Assembly: GCF_005862305.2 (NCBI RefSeq) | Contig: NZ_CP054021.1 | Span: forward strand, 930,001-994,000 | Origin: Rhizobium indicum | GTDB lineage: Bacteria; Pseudomonadota; Alphaproteobacteria; Rhizobiales; Rhizobiaceae | DNA: 64,000 nucleotides | Reading direction: 5' to 3' | Part shown: one piece after another, positions 55,231-64,000 of the stretch | Layout: each line of letters opens with the position of its first letter | How positions within the stretch are numbered: position 1 is the stretch's first letter | Notes under the pieces: model-generated | The model's input: only the letters and a program-made list of their open reading frames with translations | Told to the model about the DNA's origin: nothing | Databases searched by the model: none | Translations under genes and position numbers: made by a program

Positions 55231-56103
55231 ATGCGCATTGCCGTCACCGGCAAACAGGGCCAGGTCGTTCAGTCGCTGCTCAGACGTGGCGCCGAAACGG
55301 GCGTCGAAATCAGCGCGGTCGGGCGCCCGGAAATGGACCTTGCGGATCCCGCGAGTATCGCAGCCGCCTTCTCGGCTCTGCGCCCGGATGTGATCGTCTC
55401 GGCCGCCGCCTATACGGCGGTCGACAAGGCCGAGAGCGAACCTGAGCTTGCTTTTTCCGTCAACGCAGCAGGCGCCGGGGCGGTTGCCGAGGCTGCCGCG
55501 CGGATCGGGGTCCCGGTTATCCACATTTCGACCGACTACGTCTTCAGCGGCGACAAGGCCTCCGCCTATTCCGAAGAGGATGCGACGGCGCCGATCTCCG
55601 TCTACGGGCGTTCGAAGCTCGCGGGCGAGAAGGCCGTCGCGGCGGCGAACCCGAACCACGTCATCTTGCGCACCTGCTGGGTCTATTCGCCCTTTGGCGC
55701 CAATTTCCTGAAAACGATGCTGCGGCTCTCCGAGACGCGCGATCATCTCAGCGTTGTCGCCGATCAGACAGGATGCCCGACCTCGGCACTCGACATCGCC
55801 GACGCGATTCTTGCGATCGCAACCCGTGTTGTAACGGACCCTGCGCCATCGCTCCGCGGCACCTTTCACCTGACCGGCAGCGGCGAAGCAAGTTGGGCTG
55901 ATTTCGCCGAAGAGATATTCGCGGAGCTTGCTAAATCCGGCGGCAGAACCGTCGGCGTCGAGCGCATCCCGACAGCGGACTATCCGACACCGGCGAAGCG
56001 TCCCGCCAATTCACGTCTCAACGGCGACAAGCTCGCCAGAACATATGGAATCCGGCTGCCGGACTGGAAGCAGTCTATGAAGATTGTCATGCGAGACTTT
56101 TGA
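55231..56103 (+). CDS. rfbD: dTDP-4-dehydrorhamnose reductase
   Basis: 290 residues, RmlD family. IAVTGKQGQVVQSLLR at the start, AYTAVDKAESEPELAFSVNA, STDYVFSGDK, and catalytic YxxxK in VYGRSKLAGEKAV (about 128-132). The C-terminal RPANSRLNGDKLARTYGI is diagnostic. Last enzyme of the pathway; NADPH or NADH as reductant. Confidence 0.96.
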   Translation: MRIAVTGKQGQVVQSLLRRGAETGVEISAVGRPEMDLADPASIAAAFSALRPDVIVSAAAYTAVDKAESEPELAFSVNAAGAGAVAEAAARIGVPVIHISTDYVFSGDKASAYSEEDATAPISVYGRSKLAGEKAVAAANPNHVILRTCWVYSPFGANFLKTMLRLSETRDHLSVVADQTGCPTSALDIADAILAIATRVVTDPAPSLRGTFHLTGSGEASWADFAEEIFAELAKSGGRTVGVERIPTADYPTPAKRPANSRLNGDKLARTYGIRLPDWKQSMKIVMRDF

Positions 56104-56127
56104 ATAAAGGTCTCTAGGGAGATGGGC

Positions 56128-56997
56128 ATGAAGGGGATTATTCTCGCCGGCGGCACGGGCACGCGTCTGCATCCGATCACGCAGGCCGTTTCGAAACAGT
56201 TGATGCCGGTCTACGACAAGCCGATGATCTACTATCCGCTGACGACGCTCATGCTCGCCGGCATCAGGGAGTTGTTGATCATCACTACGCCTCACGACGT
56301 CGAAGCCTTCAAGCGCCTTCTCGGCGACGGCTCGCAATGGGGAATTTCGCTGACCTATGCCGCACAGCCGAGCCCGGACGGCCTCGCCCAGGCCTTCATC
56401 ATCGGCGCCGACTTCCTGCATGGCGACAGCTCGGCACTCGTTCTCGGCGACAACATCTTCTACGGGCACGGGCTGCCGGAAATCATGAAATCCGGCACGA
56501 GCCGGCGGGAAGGCGCGACAGTATTCGCCTATCACGTCACCGATCCGGAACGCTATGGCGTTGTCGGCTTTGACAAAAAGATGAATGCGCTGTCGATCGA
56601 GGAGAAGCCGAAGAAGCCAAAATCGAACTGGGCGGTGACCGGCCTCTATTTCTACGACCAGCAGGTGGTCGATATCGCCGCCAACCTGAAGCCGTCACCG
56701 CGCGGCGAATTGGAAATCACCGATGTCAACCGCACCTATCTCGAGCGCGGCCAGCTTTTCGTGGAGCTGATGGGCCGGGGCTATGCCTGGCTCGACACCG
56801 GCACGCCGGACAGCCTGCTCGATGCCGCAGGTTTCGTCAGCACGCTGGAGAAACGCCAGGGCTTCAAGATCGCCTGCCCCGAAGAGGTCGCCTGGCGCAT
56901 GGGTTACATCTCGCAGGACGACCTCGCCAAGCTCGCGGAGAAGCTCGGCAAGAGCGCCTACGGCCAGTATCTGACGAAGCTGTCCCCGGATTGGTGA
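56128..56997 (+). CDS. rfbA: Glucose-1-phosphate thymidylyltransferase
   Basis: 289 residues. [16 protein letters not shown] (nucleotide-binding), [29 protein letters not shown] and [20 protein letters not shown]. First enzyme in dTDP-rhamnose synthesis, inhibited by the end product (known). I chose ATG at 56128 because AGGGAG ends six bases before it; the ATG at 56122 would leave no spacing. It closes the rfbCBDA operon. Confidence 0.97.
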   Translation: MKGIILAGGTGTRLHPITQAVSKQLMPVYDKPMIYYPLTTLMLAGIRELLIITTPHDVEAFKRLLGDGSQWGISLTYAAQPSPDGLAQAFIIGADFLHGDSSALVLGDNIFYGHGLPEIMKSGTSRREGATVFAYHVTDPERYGVVGFDKKMNALSIEEKPKKPKSNWAVTGLYFYDQQVVDIAANLKPSPRGELEITDVNRTYLERGQLFVELMGRGYAWLDTGTPDSLLDAAGFVSTLEKRQGFKIACPEEVAWRMGYISQDDLAKLAEKLGKSAYGQYLTKLSPDW

Positions 56998-57117
56998 GCT
57001 ATTGGGCCGCGCCGCGTCACAGACGTACAGTTGGATGCATCGACGAGCGCCTGAGGATGTTTCGCGCCCAGCATGCCAGTCGTGGTGTGACCGTGGAAAC
57101 CGTTACAGGTTTTTGGT

Positions 57118-57729
57118 TCAGGTGCTCGGGAATTCCGCCAGCCGAGCGGCGTAACGCGCCATGGTGTCGACTTCGAAATTGACGAAATCGCCGGTCTTGC
57201 GATTGCCCCAGGTAGTGACCTCGAGCGTGTGGCGGATGAGCAGCACGTCGAAATCCGTGCCATCGACGGCATTGACCGTCAGCGAGGTGCCGTCGAGTGC
57301 GATCGAACCCTTGGGGGCGACGAATTTCGCCAGATGTTCGGGCGCGCGCAGGCGATAGCGCGTGGCGTCGCCCTCTGCTGTCACCGAGAGGATTTCCGCT
57401 TTGCCGTCGACATGGCCGGAAACGATGTGGCCGCCGAGTTCATCGCCGATCTTCAGCGACCGTTCGAGATTGATGCGGCTGCCCTCCTGCCAGGCACCGA
57501 TCGTCGTCAGCCGCAACGCCTCTTCCCAGGCCTCGACCTCGAACCAGCGCCCATTGCTGCCCTCCTGCGGCAGGCCGGTGACGGTGAGGCAGATGCCGGA
57601 GTGAGAGATGGATGCGCCCATATCGATGGTCGCCGGGTCGTAACTCGTCGCAACGCGGAGCTTGATGCCCTCCTTCAGCGGCGAAACGGATTCGATCGTA
57701 CCGATATCGGTGACTATTCCGGTGAACAT
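57118..57729 (-). CDS. ribE: Riboflavin synthase, alpha subunit
   Basis: 203 residues made of two repeated lumazine-binding domains, MFTGIVTDIGTIESV at the start and the second repeat from about residue 98 (GHIVSGHVDGKAEILSV), with SLTVN-type binding loops (ICLTVTG and TSLTVNAVDG). Converts two lumazines to riboflavin. Its ATG overlaps the ribD stop as TGATG, coupling the two. Confidence 0.95.
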   Translation of the reverse strand: MFTGIVTDIGTIESVSPLKEGIKLRVATSYDPATIDMGASISHSGICLTVTGLPQEGSNGRWFEVEAWEEALRLTTIGAWQEGSRINLERSLKIGDELGGHIVSGHVDGKAEILSVTAEGDATRYRLRAPEHLAKFVAPKGSIALDGTSLTVNAVDGTDFDVLLIRHTLEVTTWGNRKTGDFVNFEVDTMARYAARLAEFPST

Positions 57730-59039
57730 CAAAGCCCCCTTTCGTATTCGTCCAGGCGATCTTCGCCGAACATCAGCGTGCCCGTATTGGCAAAACCCGA
57801 TGGTATGTCGGTTGCATCAAGCGGGGATTCAATACCACGCTCGCCGATGACAACAGGCGCCTGATAAAGCTGGATGCGGTCGACGAGGCCAGCTTCGAGG
57901 AAAAGCCGTGCCGTCTTTGCACCGCCCTCGACCAGGAGCGAGGAAATACCGCGCGTCGCGAGTGCCGGCAACAGGACTTCCGGATGATAGGGATTGCAAT
58001 GGACGACCTCGACGCCGGCGGCTTCGAGGGCTGCGCGGCGGGAGTCCATGTCGGTGGCGTCGGCGGGTAGGTTACCCCCCTCTGCCCTGCCGGGTATCTC
58101 CCCCACAAGGGGGGAGATCGGATCGGGGTTAGCCCCTTGCCCTACGTCTTGCCTCGAGGCGAAACCATCTTGATCGGAAGCTGGGGAATTCGGATCGCGC
58201 CTCCTGCCGATCTCCCCCCTTGTGGGGGAGATGCCCGGCAGGGCAGAGGGGGGTAAACCCTCCGCCTCCAACAACGATGCTTCCTCACCCGCCACCACGA
58301 TGACCGGCACCTCCCGCGCCGTCTCGACGAGCTTGCTGGTCAGCGGCAATGCCAGAAAGGGATCGAGCACGATGCGGATCGGCGACTGGGCTTCGAGACC
58401 AGATGTCCGTACCGTCAGCAGCGGATCATCCGCAATCGCGGTACCGATGCCGACAAGGATCGCATCGGTTTCGGCACGCAGCGCCTGCACCTGGGCGCGG
58501 GCGAGCGGGCCGGTGATTGCCACCTGCCCCTCCCCTTGACGGCCGATCATGCCGTCGGCGGAAACGGCAAGCTTGAGAGTCACATAGGGCCGGTTCTTCG
58601 TCTGGCGGGTGAGATAGGCGGCAAGCGAGTGCCTGCCTTCAGCCTCCAGCACGCCGGTATCCACCGCTATGCCGGCTTCGCGCAGCATGGCGATGCCGCG
58701 GCCCGAAACCCGCGGATCGGGATCGGTGACGCTGATCACGACGCGGGCGACGCCATAGGCGATCAGCGCCTCGGAACAGGGCGGCGTCCTGCCGTGGTGC
58801 GAGCAGGGTTCGAGTGTCACATAGGCGGTGGCGCCGCGGGCGAGCGCGCCGGCTTCAGCGAGTGCCTGCGTCTCGGCATGCGGGCGGCCGCCAAGGGCGG
58901 TCACGGCACGGCCGACGATAACGCCGTCCCTGACGATCAGGCAGCCGACGGAGGGGTTGGTGGCGGTGCGGCCAAGATGCCAGCGCGACAGGCGGATCGC
59001 CGCCGCCATGAAACGTTCGTCATGCGGCGTGATGCTCAT
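57729..59039 (-). CDS. ribD: Bifunctional pyrimidine deaminase/reductase RibD with an in-frame repeat insertion
   Basis: 436 residues, about 65 longer than usual. The deaminase domain (about 1-145) has the zinc ligands HAE (GGRPHAETQA) and PCSHHGRTPPC; the reductase domain (about 150-430) has TLKLAVSADGMIG, IVLDPFLALP and SSLLVEGGAKTA. Between VPVIVVAGEEASLLEAEG and SRRAALEAAGVEVVH lie about 62 residues (262-322) encoded by a palindromic repeat (58072-58256), without similarity to RibD. No stop or shift arises, so the enzyme may still work with an exposed loop. nrdR lies just upstream. Confidence 0.93.
   Translation of the reverse strand: MSITPHDERFMAAAIRLSRWHLGRTATNPSVGCLIVRDGVIVGRAVTALGGRPHAETQALAEAGALARGATAYVTLEPCSHHGRTPPCSEALIAYGVARVVISVTDPDPRVSGRGIAMLREAGIAVDTGVLEAEGRHSLAAYLTRQTKNRPYVTLKLAVSADGMIGRQGEGQVAITGPLARAQVQALRAETDAILVGIGTAIADDPLLTVRTSGLEAQSPIRIVLDPFLALPLTSKLVETAREVPVIVVAGEEASLLEAEGLPPSALPGISPTRGEIGRRRDPNSPASDQDGFASRQDVGQGANPDPISPLVGEIPGRAEGGNLPADATDMDSRRAALEAAGVEVVHCNPYHPEVLLPALATRGISSLLVEGGAKTARLFLEAGLVDRIQLYQAPVVIGERGIESPLDATDIPSGFANTGTLMFGEDRLDEYERGL
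58072..58256. repeat. 185-bp palindromic repeat inserted in ribD
   Basis: Two 50-base arms, 58072-58121 and 58207-58256, are inverted copies with a single mismatch (T at 58095 faces G at 58233 of the right arm), separated by 85 bases. Each arm also holds its own hairpin, ATCTCCCCCACAAGGGGGGAGAT in the left arm. The sequence belongs to a type of GC-rich palindromic repeat that I recall as frequent between genes in Rhizobium and Mesorhizobium. No target duplication is obvious. Confidence 0.92.
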
Positions 59040-59042
59040 GGC

Positions 59043-59519
59043 TCACCTGTCCAGCGGGTCGCGGGCGATCTTGGCGTTGATTTCGGAAATGACCTTCTCG
59101 AAATCCTCGGCAAGCGAGAAATCCCGATAGACCGAGGCGTAGCGCACGAAGCCGACATCATCGAGGCTCTTCATGGCTTCCAGCACCTGCAGGCCGATCT
59201 GTTCGGAGGAGATCTCGGTCTCGCCGGAACTTTCAAGCCGGCGGACGATACCGGAGACGGCGCGCTCGATGCGATCGCGCTCGACCGGGCGTTTACGCAG
59301 CGCCACCTCGAAAGAGCGCACCAGCTTGTCGCGGTCGAAGGGCACCTTGCGGCCGGTCTTCTTGATGACCATCAGCTCGCGCAGTTGCACACGCTCGAAC
59401 GTGGTGAAGCGGCCGCCGCAATCCGGGCAGATGCGCCGCCGGCGGATGGACGTGTTGTCCTCCGCCGGGCGCGAATCCTTGACCTGAGTATCTTCCGAAC
59501 CGCAATAGGGGCAGCGCAT
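59043..59519 (-). CDS. nrdR: Transcriptional repressor NrdR
   Basis: 158 residues: zinc ribbon [17 protein letters not shown] with CPDCGGRF, then the ATP-cone (about 49-139; [36 protein letters not shown]). Represses ribonucleotide reductase genes when dATP is high. It lies between glyA and ribD, the conserved alphaproteobacterial order. Confidence 0.96.
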   Translation of the reverse strand: MRCPYCGSEDTQVKDSRPAEDNTSIRRRRICPDCGGRFTTFERVQLRELMVIKKTGRKVPFDRDKLVRSFEVALRKRPVERDRIERAVSGIVRRLESSGETEISSEQIGLQVLEAMKSLDDVGFVRYASVYRDFSLAEDFEKVISEINAKIARDPLDR

Positions 59520-59528
59520 CCCTACTCC

Positions 59529-60827
59529 TTATCCCATGTAGCCGTACATGGGGAAGCGGTCGGTGAGGCTGACCACCTTGCCGCGCACAGCGGCTTCGAC
59601 GGCGGCGTTGCCTTCATCGGAATTGGCGACCTTCAGACCGTCGAGGACCTCGACGATCAGATTGCCGATCTCGCGGAATTCCGCTTCCTTGAAGCCGCGG
59701 GTCGTGCCGGCCGGCGCGCCGAGGCGCACACCCGAGGTGACGAAGGGCTTTTCCGGATCGAAGGGAATGCCGTTCTTGTTGCAGGTGACGTAGGCGCGGC
59801 CGAGGGCTGCCTCGGCGCGCTTGCCGGTGGCATTCTTCTTGCGCAGGTCGACCAGCATCAGGTGGTTGTCGGTGCCGCCGGAGACGACATCGAGGCCGCC
59901 GGCGACAAGCGTTTCAGCCAGTGCCTTGGCATTCTTGACGACCTGTGCGGCGTATTCCTTGAATTCCGGCTGCAGCGCCTCGCCGAAGGCAACGGCCTTG
60001 GCGGCGATGATGTGCATCAGCGGGCCACCCTGCAGACCAGGGAAGACAGCCGAATTGAACTTCTTCGCCAGATCCTCGTCATTGGTGAGGATGACGCCGC
60101 CGCGCGGGCCGCGCAGCGACTTGTGGGTCGTCGTCGTCGCGACATGGCAATGCGGGAACGGCGACGGATGAACGCCACCGGCGACTAGGCCGGCGATGTG
60201 GGCCATGTCGACCATGAGGTAGGCGCCAACCGAGTCGGCGATCTCGCGGAAGCGCTTCCAGTCCCAGATGCGGGAATAGGCAGTGCCGCCGGCGATGATG
60301 AGCTTCGGCTTGGTTTCCTCGGCCTTGCGGGCTACTTCATCCATGTCGAGCAGGTTGTCGCCTTCGCGCACGCCGTAGGAGACGACGTTGAACCACTTGC
60401 CGGACATGTTGACCGGCGAACCATGCGTGAGGTGGCCGCCCGAATTCAGGTCGAGCCCCATAAAGGTATCGCCGGGCTGCAGCAGCGCCAGGAACACGGC
60501 CTGGTTCATCTGCGAACCGGAATTCGGCTGGACGTTGGCGAAATTGACGCCGAACAGCTTCTTGGCGCGCTCGATCGCCAGCTCCTCGGCGATATCGACG
60601 AACTGGCAGCCACCGTAATAACGCTTGCCGGGATAACCCTCGGCATATTTGTTGGTCATGATGGAACCCTGGGCTTCCAGCACGGCGCGGGAGACGATAT
60701 TCTCAGAAGCGATCAGTTCGATCTCGTGCCGTTGGCGACCGAGTTCCTTTCCGATCGCGCCGAAAATGTCCGGATCGACGTCCGCAAGCGAGCGATTGAA
60801 GAAGGATTCGGTGGAAGCATTGGTCAT
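59529..60827 (-). CDS. glyA: Serine hydroxymethyltransferase
   Basis: 432 residues. PLP lysine in [19 protein letters not shown] (about 238); [20 protein letters not shown] and [20 protein letters not shown] near the N terminus are typical. Converts serine and tetrahydrofolate to glycine and methylene-THF. ATG at 60827 has GAGGAG nine bases upstream; five extra residues to 60842 are not needed. Confidence 0.97.
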   Translation of the reverse strand: MTNASTESFFNRSLADVDPDIFGAIGKELGRQRHEIELIASENIVSRAVLEAQGSIMTNKYAEGYPGKRYYGGCQFVDIAEELAIERAKKLFGVNFANVQPNSGSQMNQAVFLALLQPGDTFMGLDLNSGGHLTHGSPVNMSGKWFNVVSYGVREGDNLLDMDEVARKAEETKPKLIIAGGTAYSRIWDWKRFREIADSVGAYLMVDMAHIAGLVAGGVHPSPFPHCHVATTTTHKSLRGPRGGVILTNDEDLAKKFNSAVFPGLQGGPLMHIIAAKAVAFGEALQPEFKEYAAQVVKNAKALAETLVAGGLDVVSGGTDNHLMLVDLRKKNATGKRAEAALGRAYVTCNKNGIPFDPEKPFVTSGVRLGAPAGTTRGFKEAEFREIGNLIVEVLDGLKVANSDEGNAAVEAAVRGKVVSLTDRFPMYGYMG

Positions 60828-60965
60828 GGGCGGGCTCCTCAACTGGAATGCGCTGAGGTATTAGCCTTCCGCCGTGGCGAGGGCAATACGAAGAACGACA
60901 TTTGCTGAGCAAAGCGCGCGCTCACGCTCTTTTGCGGTCGCTCCGAGCCGCATCTCCGATATAAA

Positions 60966-60991
60966 AAAACCGCGCCGGAAAGCGCGGTTTT
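60966..60991 (-). terminator. Terminator after the L,D-transpeptidase gene
   Basis: AAAACCGCGC (60966-60975) pairs with GCGCGGTTTT (60982-60991) around a six-base loop. On the minus strand the stem runs into a U-run (complement of 60963-60969), downstream of the stop at 61019; it can also act on the plus strand. Confidence 0.85.
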
Positions 60992-61018
60992 CGATCACGA
61001 TACAAAGGTCGCCGCTTA

Positions 61019-62320
61019 TTACTGGACCGGCTGCTCCATGCCGGCCGTGGTGTCGAGCGCCAGCTCCGCATTGCCGTCCATCTGATAGATGTCGTCGCGG
61101 AACTGGACGATGCCGTCGGGCATGCCCCAGGCAGAGATGTAGACGAAATAGACCGGAACTTCCGTGGCGAGTTTGACCGGCGTGTTGACGCCGGTTGCGA
61201 TCACCTGCTCCATCTGCTGGCGGTTCCAGCCGGGTGTCTCGCGCAAGAGCCAGTTCGACAAGTCGCGCACGTTCTGAACGCGGACGCAGCCCGACGATTC
61301 AAAGCGCATGAGCTTGTTGAACAGGCCCTGCTGCGGCGTGTCGTGCATATATTCGCCGTTCTTGTTGTAGAAGTTGATCTTCGTCGACGCCATGGCGTTG
61401 GTCTTGCCGGGGTCCTGACGGAACATCAGGTTCGGCGCCTCGCCGTTCCAGTCGATGGTCTCGGGAGCGACTTCGTTGCCCTTGCCGTCGAGCAGACGAA
61501 TGGCATTCTTTTCGAGATAAGTCGGATCCTTGCGCATCAGCGGCATGATGTCTTTCTCGACGATCGAGCGCGGCGCAGTCCAATAAGGATTGAGGATGAC
61601 CTCGTATATCTTCGAATTGACGAGATGCGTCGGGCGGCTGAGACGGCCGACAACCGCGGTGTGGCGCGTCGCGACACTGCCGTCTTCAACAGCCTCCACA
61701 TAGGCGGCCGGGATGTTGACCATCAGGTGACGGCGGCCCAAGTCTTCAGGGAAGGTCTGCAGACGGACGACATTGGTGTTCAGCTGCTGCAGGCGGACAT
61801 CGGCGGGGATGTTCATCGCCTTCAGCGTGAATTCGCCGAGAACGCCATCGGCCGGCAGGCCGTGACGCGCCTGGAAGCGCTTGACGGCGCCGTCGACATA
61901 GGAATCGAAGGCGTTGGACAGGCCGGCCTCGCGCGGCAGATCGCCGGTGATCGCGAGACGCTGGCGCAGCGCCTGGACGGCGGGAGAGCTGACGCCGAGC
62001 TGCAGACGCTGGTCACCGGGATTGACCTCAGGCCAGCCACCGGCTGCGGCGATCTGCTGATACTGCATGATTGCCTGCTGGGCGCTTGCGACCGATTGGG
62101 GCCCAAGGATCGGCGTGTTGGAAACCATGGCGGTCGCCGTGCGCGACGCCGCCTTGGCGTCGAACTGGTCGTCCCAGTTGCCGCGGCGCGGCGCGTTGAT
62201 CAGCGTATCGAGCGCCGATTGCGCGAATGCCGGCGCGGCAAGCGCGCTGGCGCCAACCGTTGCCGCGGACGCAAGGAAGGCGCGGCGCGAGAGAGCTTCA
62301 ATTCCGTTTTTCTTCGACAT
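61019..62320 (-). CDS. ldtP: L,D-transpeptidase (YkuD type) with Tat signal, LdtP-like
   Basis: 433 residues. A twin-arginine signal (ALSRRAFLASAATVGASALAAPAFAQ, about 9-34), an N-terminal region, a PG_binding_1 domain (about 115-175; FDSYVDGAVKRFQARHGLPADGVLGEFTLKAM) and the YkuD catalytic domain with RFESSGCVRVQNVRDL (Cys about 344) and HDTPQQ. It makes 3-3 cross-links in peptidoglycan or anchors proteins. The Tat signal for a periplasmic transpeptidase is typical of this group. Downstream of an LdtR-like regulator; the pair resembles ldtR-ldtP described in Liberibacter and relatives (from memory). Confidence 0.9.
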   Translation of the reverse strand: MSKKNGIEALSRRAFLASAATVGASALAAPAFAQSALDTLINAPRRGNWDDQFDAKAASRTATAMVSNTPILGPQSVASAQQAIMQYQQIAAAGGWPEVNPGDQRLQLGVSSPAVQALRQRLAITGDLPREAGLSNAFDSYVDGAVKRFQARHGLPADGVLGEFTLKAMNIPADVRLQQLNTNVVRLQTFPEDLGRRHLMVNIPAAYVEAVEDGSVATRHTAVVGRLSRPTHLVNSKIYEVILNPYWTAPRSIVEKDIMPLMRKDPTYLEKNAIRLLDGKGNEVAPETIDWNGEAPNLMFRQDPGKTNAMASTKINFYNKNGEYMHDTPQQGLFNKLMRFESSGCVRVQNVRDLSNWLLRETPGWNRQQMEQVIATGVNTPVKLATEVPVYFVYISAWGMPDGIVQFRDDIYQMDGNAELALDTTAGMEQPVQ

Positions 62321-62765
62321 AGTCCCAACCACTGAATGCCGCTATAAAGAGAACCTGCGGCCTTTTGCGATATCACTGCGCTTTAACGCAGATCCCAGTC
62401 CATTCGTTGTCCGGCGCATCAAAAAATTCCGCTTGCCCCATCACAAGATTGCGATGCGGCAGCCTGAACATTCCTGATCGGTCTATTGAAAGCGCCGGTT
62501 GTTAAGCCTTCCGCTGCCACACCAATATGGCCAATTCGTGTTGCCGGGCCGGAAGACGGACTTGCCGACTGCGGGAAACAGGACACAACGAACCATATGA
62601 CGGGGTAAAGCGTGCCGGTTAATAACGGCTAAAAAACGGCTTGAATACCGGGCTTTGCGCTTGCCTGCCATGCGTTGCAAAGATGCCACGCGAGAGCAAA
62701 CGGCAAAAACCGGACGCGCAGGGACGCATCCGGTTTTGATCAACCCTGAAATGAGGTCAGGGGTC
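62321..62765. other. Intergenic stretch between ldtR-like and ldtP-like genes
   Basis: 445 bases, no gene that I trust. It holds the terminator of the MarR gene (62706-62737) and, presumably, the promoter of the transpeptidase gene with the binding site of the regulator. The region 62480-62640 is moderately AT-rich. Confidence 0.5.
62706..62737 (-). terminator. Terminator of the MarR-family gene
   Basis: AAAACCGGA (62706-62714) pairs with TCCGGTTTT (62729-62737), with further partial pairing inside (GCG with CGC). Read on the minus strand, the stem ends in a U-run, 29 bases after the stop of the MarR gene. Confidence 0.75.
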
Positions 62766-63281
62766 TCAGAGGCGATACAGGATCTGGTCGTTCCAGAAAC
62801 GGTCCAGGCGCTGGAGCAGTTTGTTCATCTGCGTGAACTCGTCGGTGCCGATGCCGCCGACCTTGTCGATCGAGGCGATGTGGCGTTCGTAGAGCTTGGC
62901 CACCGTTTCGGCGATGTCCTGGCCGGTTTCGGTCAGGCTGATGCGGACCGAGCGGCGGTCGATGCGCGAGCGCTGGTGGTTGATGAAGCCGAGATCGACC
63001 AGCTTCTTGACGTTGTAGGAGACGTTGGAGCCGAGATAGTAGCCACGCGAGCGCAGCTCGCCGGCGGTCAGCTCGGAATTGCCGATGTTGAAAAGGAGCA
63101 GCGCCTGGATGGCGTTGACATCGCTGCGACCCTGGCGGTCGAATTCGTCCTTGATGACGTCGAGAAGACGACGGTGCAGACGTTCAACGAGATGAAGGGA
63201 TTCCATGTAAAGATCACGGATGTCGTGGTCCTGCTGGTCACGGAAGGTCGATACCGCCTGCGGCTTGATTTTCGTGTTCAT
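62766..63281 (-). CDS. ldtR: MarR-family regulator, LdtR-like
   Basis: 171 residues. MarR fold: LHRRLLDVIKDEFDRQGRSDVNAIQALLLFNIGNSELTAGELRSRGYYLGSNVSYNVKKLVDLGFINHQRSRIDRRSVRISLTETG shows the winged helix and wing (about 55-125). LdtR in Liberibacter asiaticus and Sinorhizobium activates an L,D-transpeptidase gene and responds to osmotic stress and small phenolics (recalled). Identity rests on this distinctive sequence and the neighbouring transpeptidase. Confidence 0.88.
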   Translation of the reverse strand: MNTKIKPQAVSTFRDQQDHDIRDLYMESLHLVERLHRRLLDVIKDEFDRQGRSDVNAIQALLLFNIGNSELTAGELRSRGYYLGSNVSYNVKKLVDLGFINHQRSRIDRRSVRISLTETGQDIAETVAKLYERHIASIDKVGGIGTDEFTQMNKLLQRLDRFWNDQILYRL

Positions 63282-63409
63282 GTTAACTGCCTCACTGTTT
63301 GTTTGGCGGTGTGTTTTCTTCCCGCCTTGAGTGAGACCCTATCGAATACATATAAAATTCGACTTAAACCGCAGGCTTAACGGAGCCTTACCGGTAACTC
63401 CACGTTGTC

Positions 63410-63874
63410 TCAGGGTAAATCAACACTTACCTGGCGGCGATGCCGGCGCTTTTCCAGCCAGAGCAGCAGGCGGAAAATCAAGTAGACCACGGCGACAATG
63501 ACATGCAGCAGGATGATCAACTGGTTGGGGCCGAAAATATTCGGCAGCAGGCCATACATGAGGATTTGTCCGCCGGCGGCCAGCACCCAGATGACCGGTC
63601 CCCAGGAGACGGTGAGCCAGAGGCCGAGGGAGGCGACGGGGAAGAGCACTGCGAGGCTGGTGCTCGCCACTTTCCATGGCAGGCTCAAAAGATCGAAGCG
63701 GCCGGCGCCGACCAGCGAATAGCCGACGAGCATGGCCCAATATTGCAGGCCGAACCAGAAGCAGGATAAGGCAACCAGTCTCAAGAAGAGAATGAAGAGG
63801 ATATCCGCCAGTGTGCGTTTCGGTATCGTCGGGGATTCGGTTTCCATAGCGCAGACATCGGTTTGGGGTTGCAT
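63410..63874 (-). CDS. Membrane protein of unknown function (DUF6163-like)
   Basis: 154 residues with four hydrophobic helices: about 23-45, 60-85, 90-112 and 120-142, then a basic tail (EKRRHRRQVSVDLP). The first segment TLADILFILFLRLVALSCFWFGLQYWAMLVG is typical of a rhizobial family placed upstream of ldtR. ATG at 63874 or 63847; neither has a clear ribosome binding site. Function unknown. Confidence 0.75.
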   Translation of the reverse strand: MQPQTDVCAMETESPTIPKRTLADILFILFLRLVALSCFWFGLQYWAMLVGYSLVGAGRFDLLSLPWKVASTSLAVLFPVASLGLWLTVSWGPVIWVLAAGGQILMYGLLPNIFGPNQLIILLHVIVAVVYLIFRLLLWLEKRRHRRQVSVDLP

Positions 63875-63883
63875 CTTCGCAAA

Positions 63884-63980
63884 AGCGCTGCGCGTCGGAC
63901 AAGACGCGCCAAGGACGCTCTATAACATTGCGTTTGCGCATTACCTCGAAAATCGATTCCAGATTCGGGATTATGCGCCA
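63884..63980. repeat. Palindromic intergenic repeat, family B, diverged copy
   Basis: Begins AGCGCTGCGCGTCGGACAAGACGCGC, with an interior AAGGACGCTCTATAACATTG and a second dyad GCGCATTACCTCGAAAATCGA..GGGATTATGCGC. Layout matches the element at 39001-39102 but the sequence is diverged. It may run to the right edge of the window. Confidence 0.6.
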
Positions 63981-64000
63981 CCGGTTTTCCGCCGCGGCCA

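Noticed and set aside
57060..57117. Terminator between rfbA and ribE
   Set aside because: AACC/GGTT with a T-run is only four base pairs; too weak to list.

Overview
The window reads as a piece of chromosome from a Rhizobium of the etli/leguminosarum/phaseoli group. The grounds are the gene order (rplM-rpsI; plsX-fabH-ihfA-merR; nusB-ribH; glyA-nrdR-ribD-ribE), the many alphaproteobacterial small families (DUF1127, DUF2842, DUF982, DUF1236, DUF177), a Type III (Agrobacterium/Rhizobium-style) cellulose operon, and several families of short palindromic intergenic repeats typical of rhizobia. The species is an inference from recalled gene content; no search was run.

Layout. 1-9.7 kb: tail of a membrane protein, a crotonase-family enzyme, DUF1127 and LysR (divergent), the rplM-rpsI ribosomal operon with a hairpin-bearing leader, a CmlA/FloR-type drug exporter carrying one frameshift and preceded by a nine-codon leader ORF and nested hairpins, agmatinase-like speB, argC, a TauE/SafE permease, heme A synthase and DUF2842. 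9.8-18 kb: a six-gene surface-polysaccharide locus (CelD/BcsL-type acetyltransferase, GumC/Wzz copolymerase, Wza-type exporter, GT4 glycosyltransferase, initiating sugar-phosphate transferase, O-antigen ligase/polymerase), whose content resembles the Agrobacterium unipolar polysaccharide (upp) set. 18-24 kb: a carbohydrate ABC transporter without its own ATPase, a divergent acetyltransferase and a ROK regulator. 24-27.5 kb: small rhizobial proteins, a methyltransferase, tRNA-Pro(GGG) and a HAD phosphatase. 27.5-36.7 kb: bcsN-bcsA-bcsB-bcsZ-bcsK for cellulose. 37-49 kb: DUF1236, a hybrid histidine kinase and a lone receiver, then fatty-acid and phospholipid initiation genes, DUF177, a cytochrome bc1 assembly chaperone, bamE, a proton-pumping pyrophosphatase, nusB and ribH. 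49-57 kb: cupin, GNAT, a lower-G+C unknown gene, a two-part glycosyltransferase and rfbCBDA for dTDP-rhamnose. 57-64 kb: ribE-ribD-nrdR-glyA, then a Tat-exported L,D-transpeptidase with its MarR-type regulator (ldtP/ldtR-like) and a four-helix membrane protein.

Main points of interest. (1) The leader of the CmlA/FloR-type gene encodes a nonapeptide very close to the remembered chloramphenicol-sensing leader of transposon-borne cmlA, with its stop codon at the foot of a strong hairpin: a probable chromosomal translation attenuator. (2) A 185-bp palindromic repeat with 50-nt arms lies in frame inside ribD and is translated. (3) The upp-like polysaccharide locus has a copolymerase with a degenerate kinase domain. 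(4) The leader of rplM contains a terminator-like hairpin.
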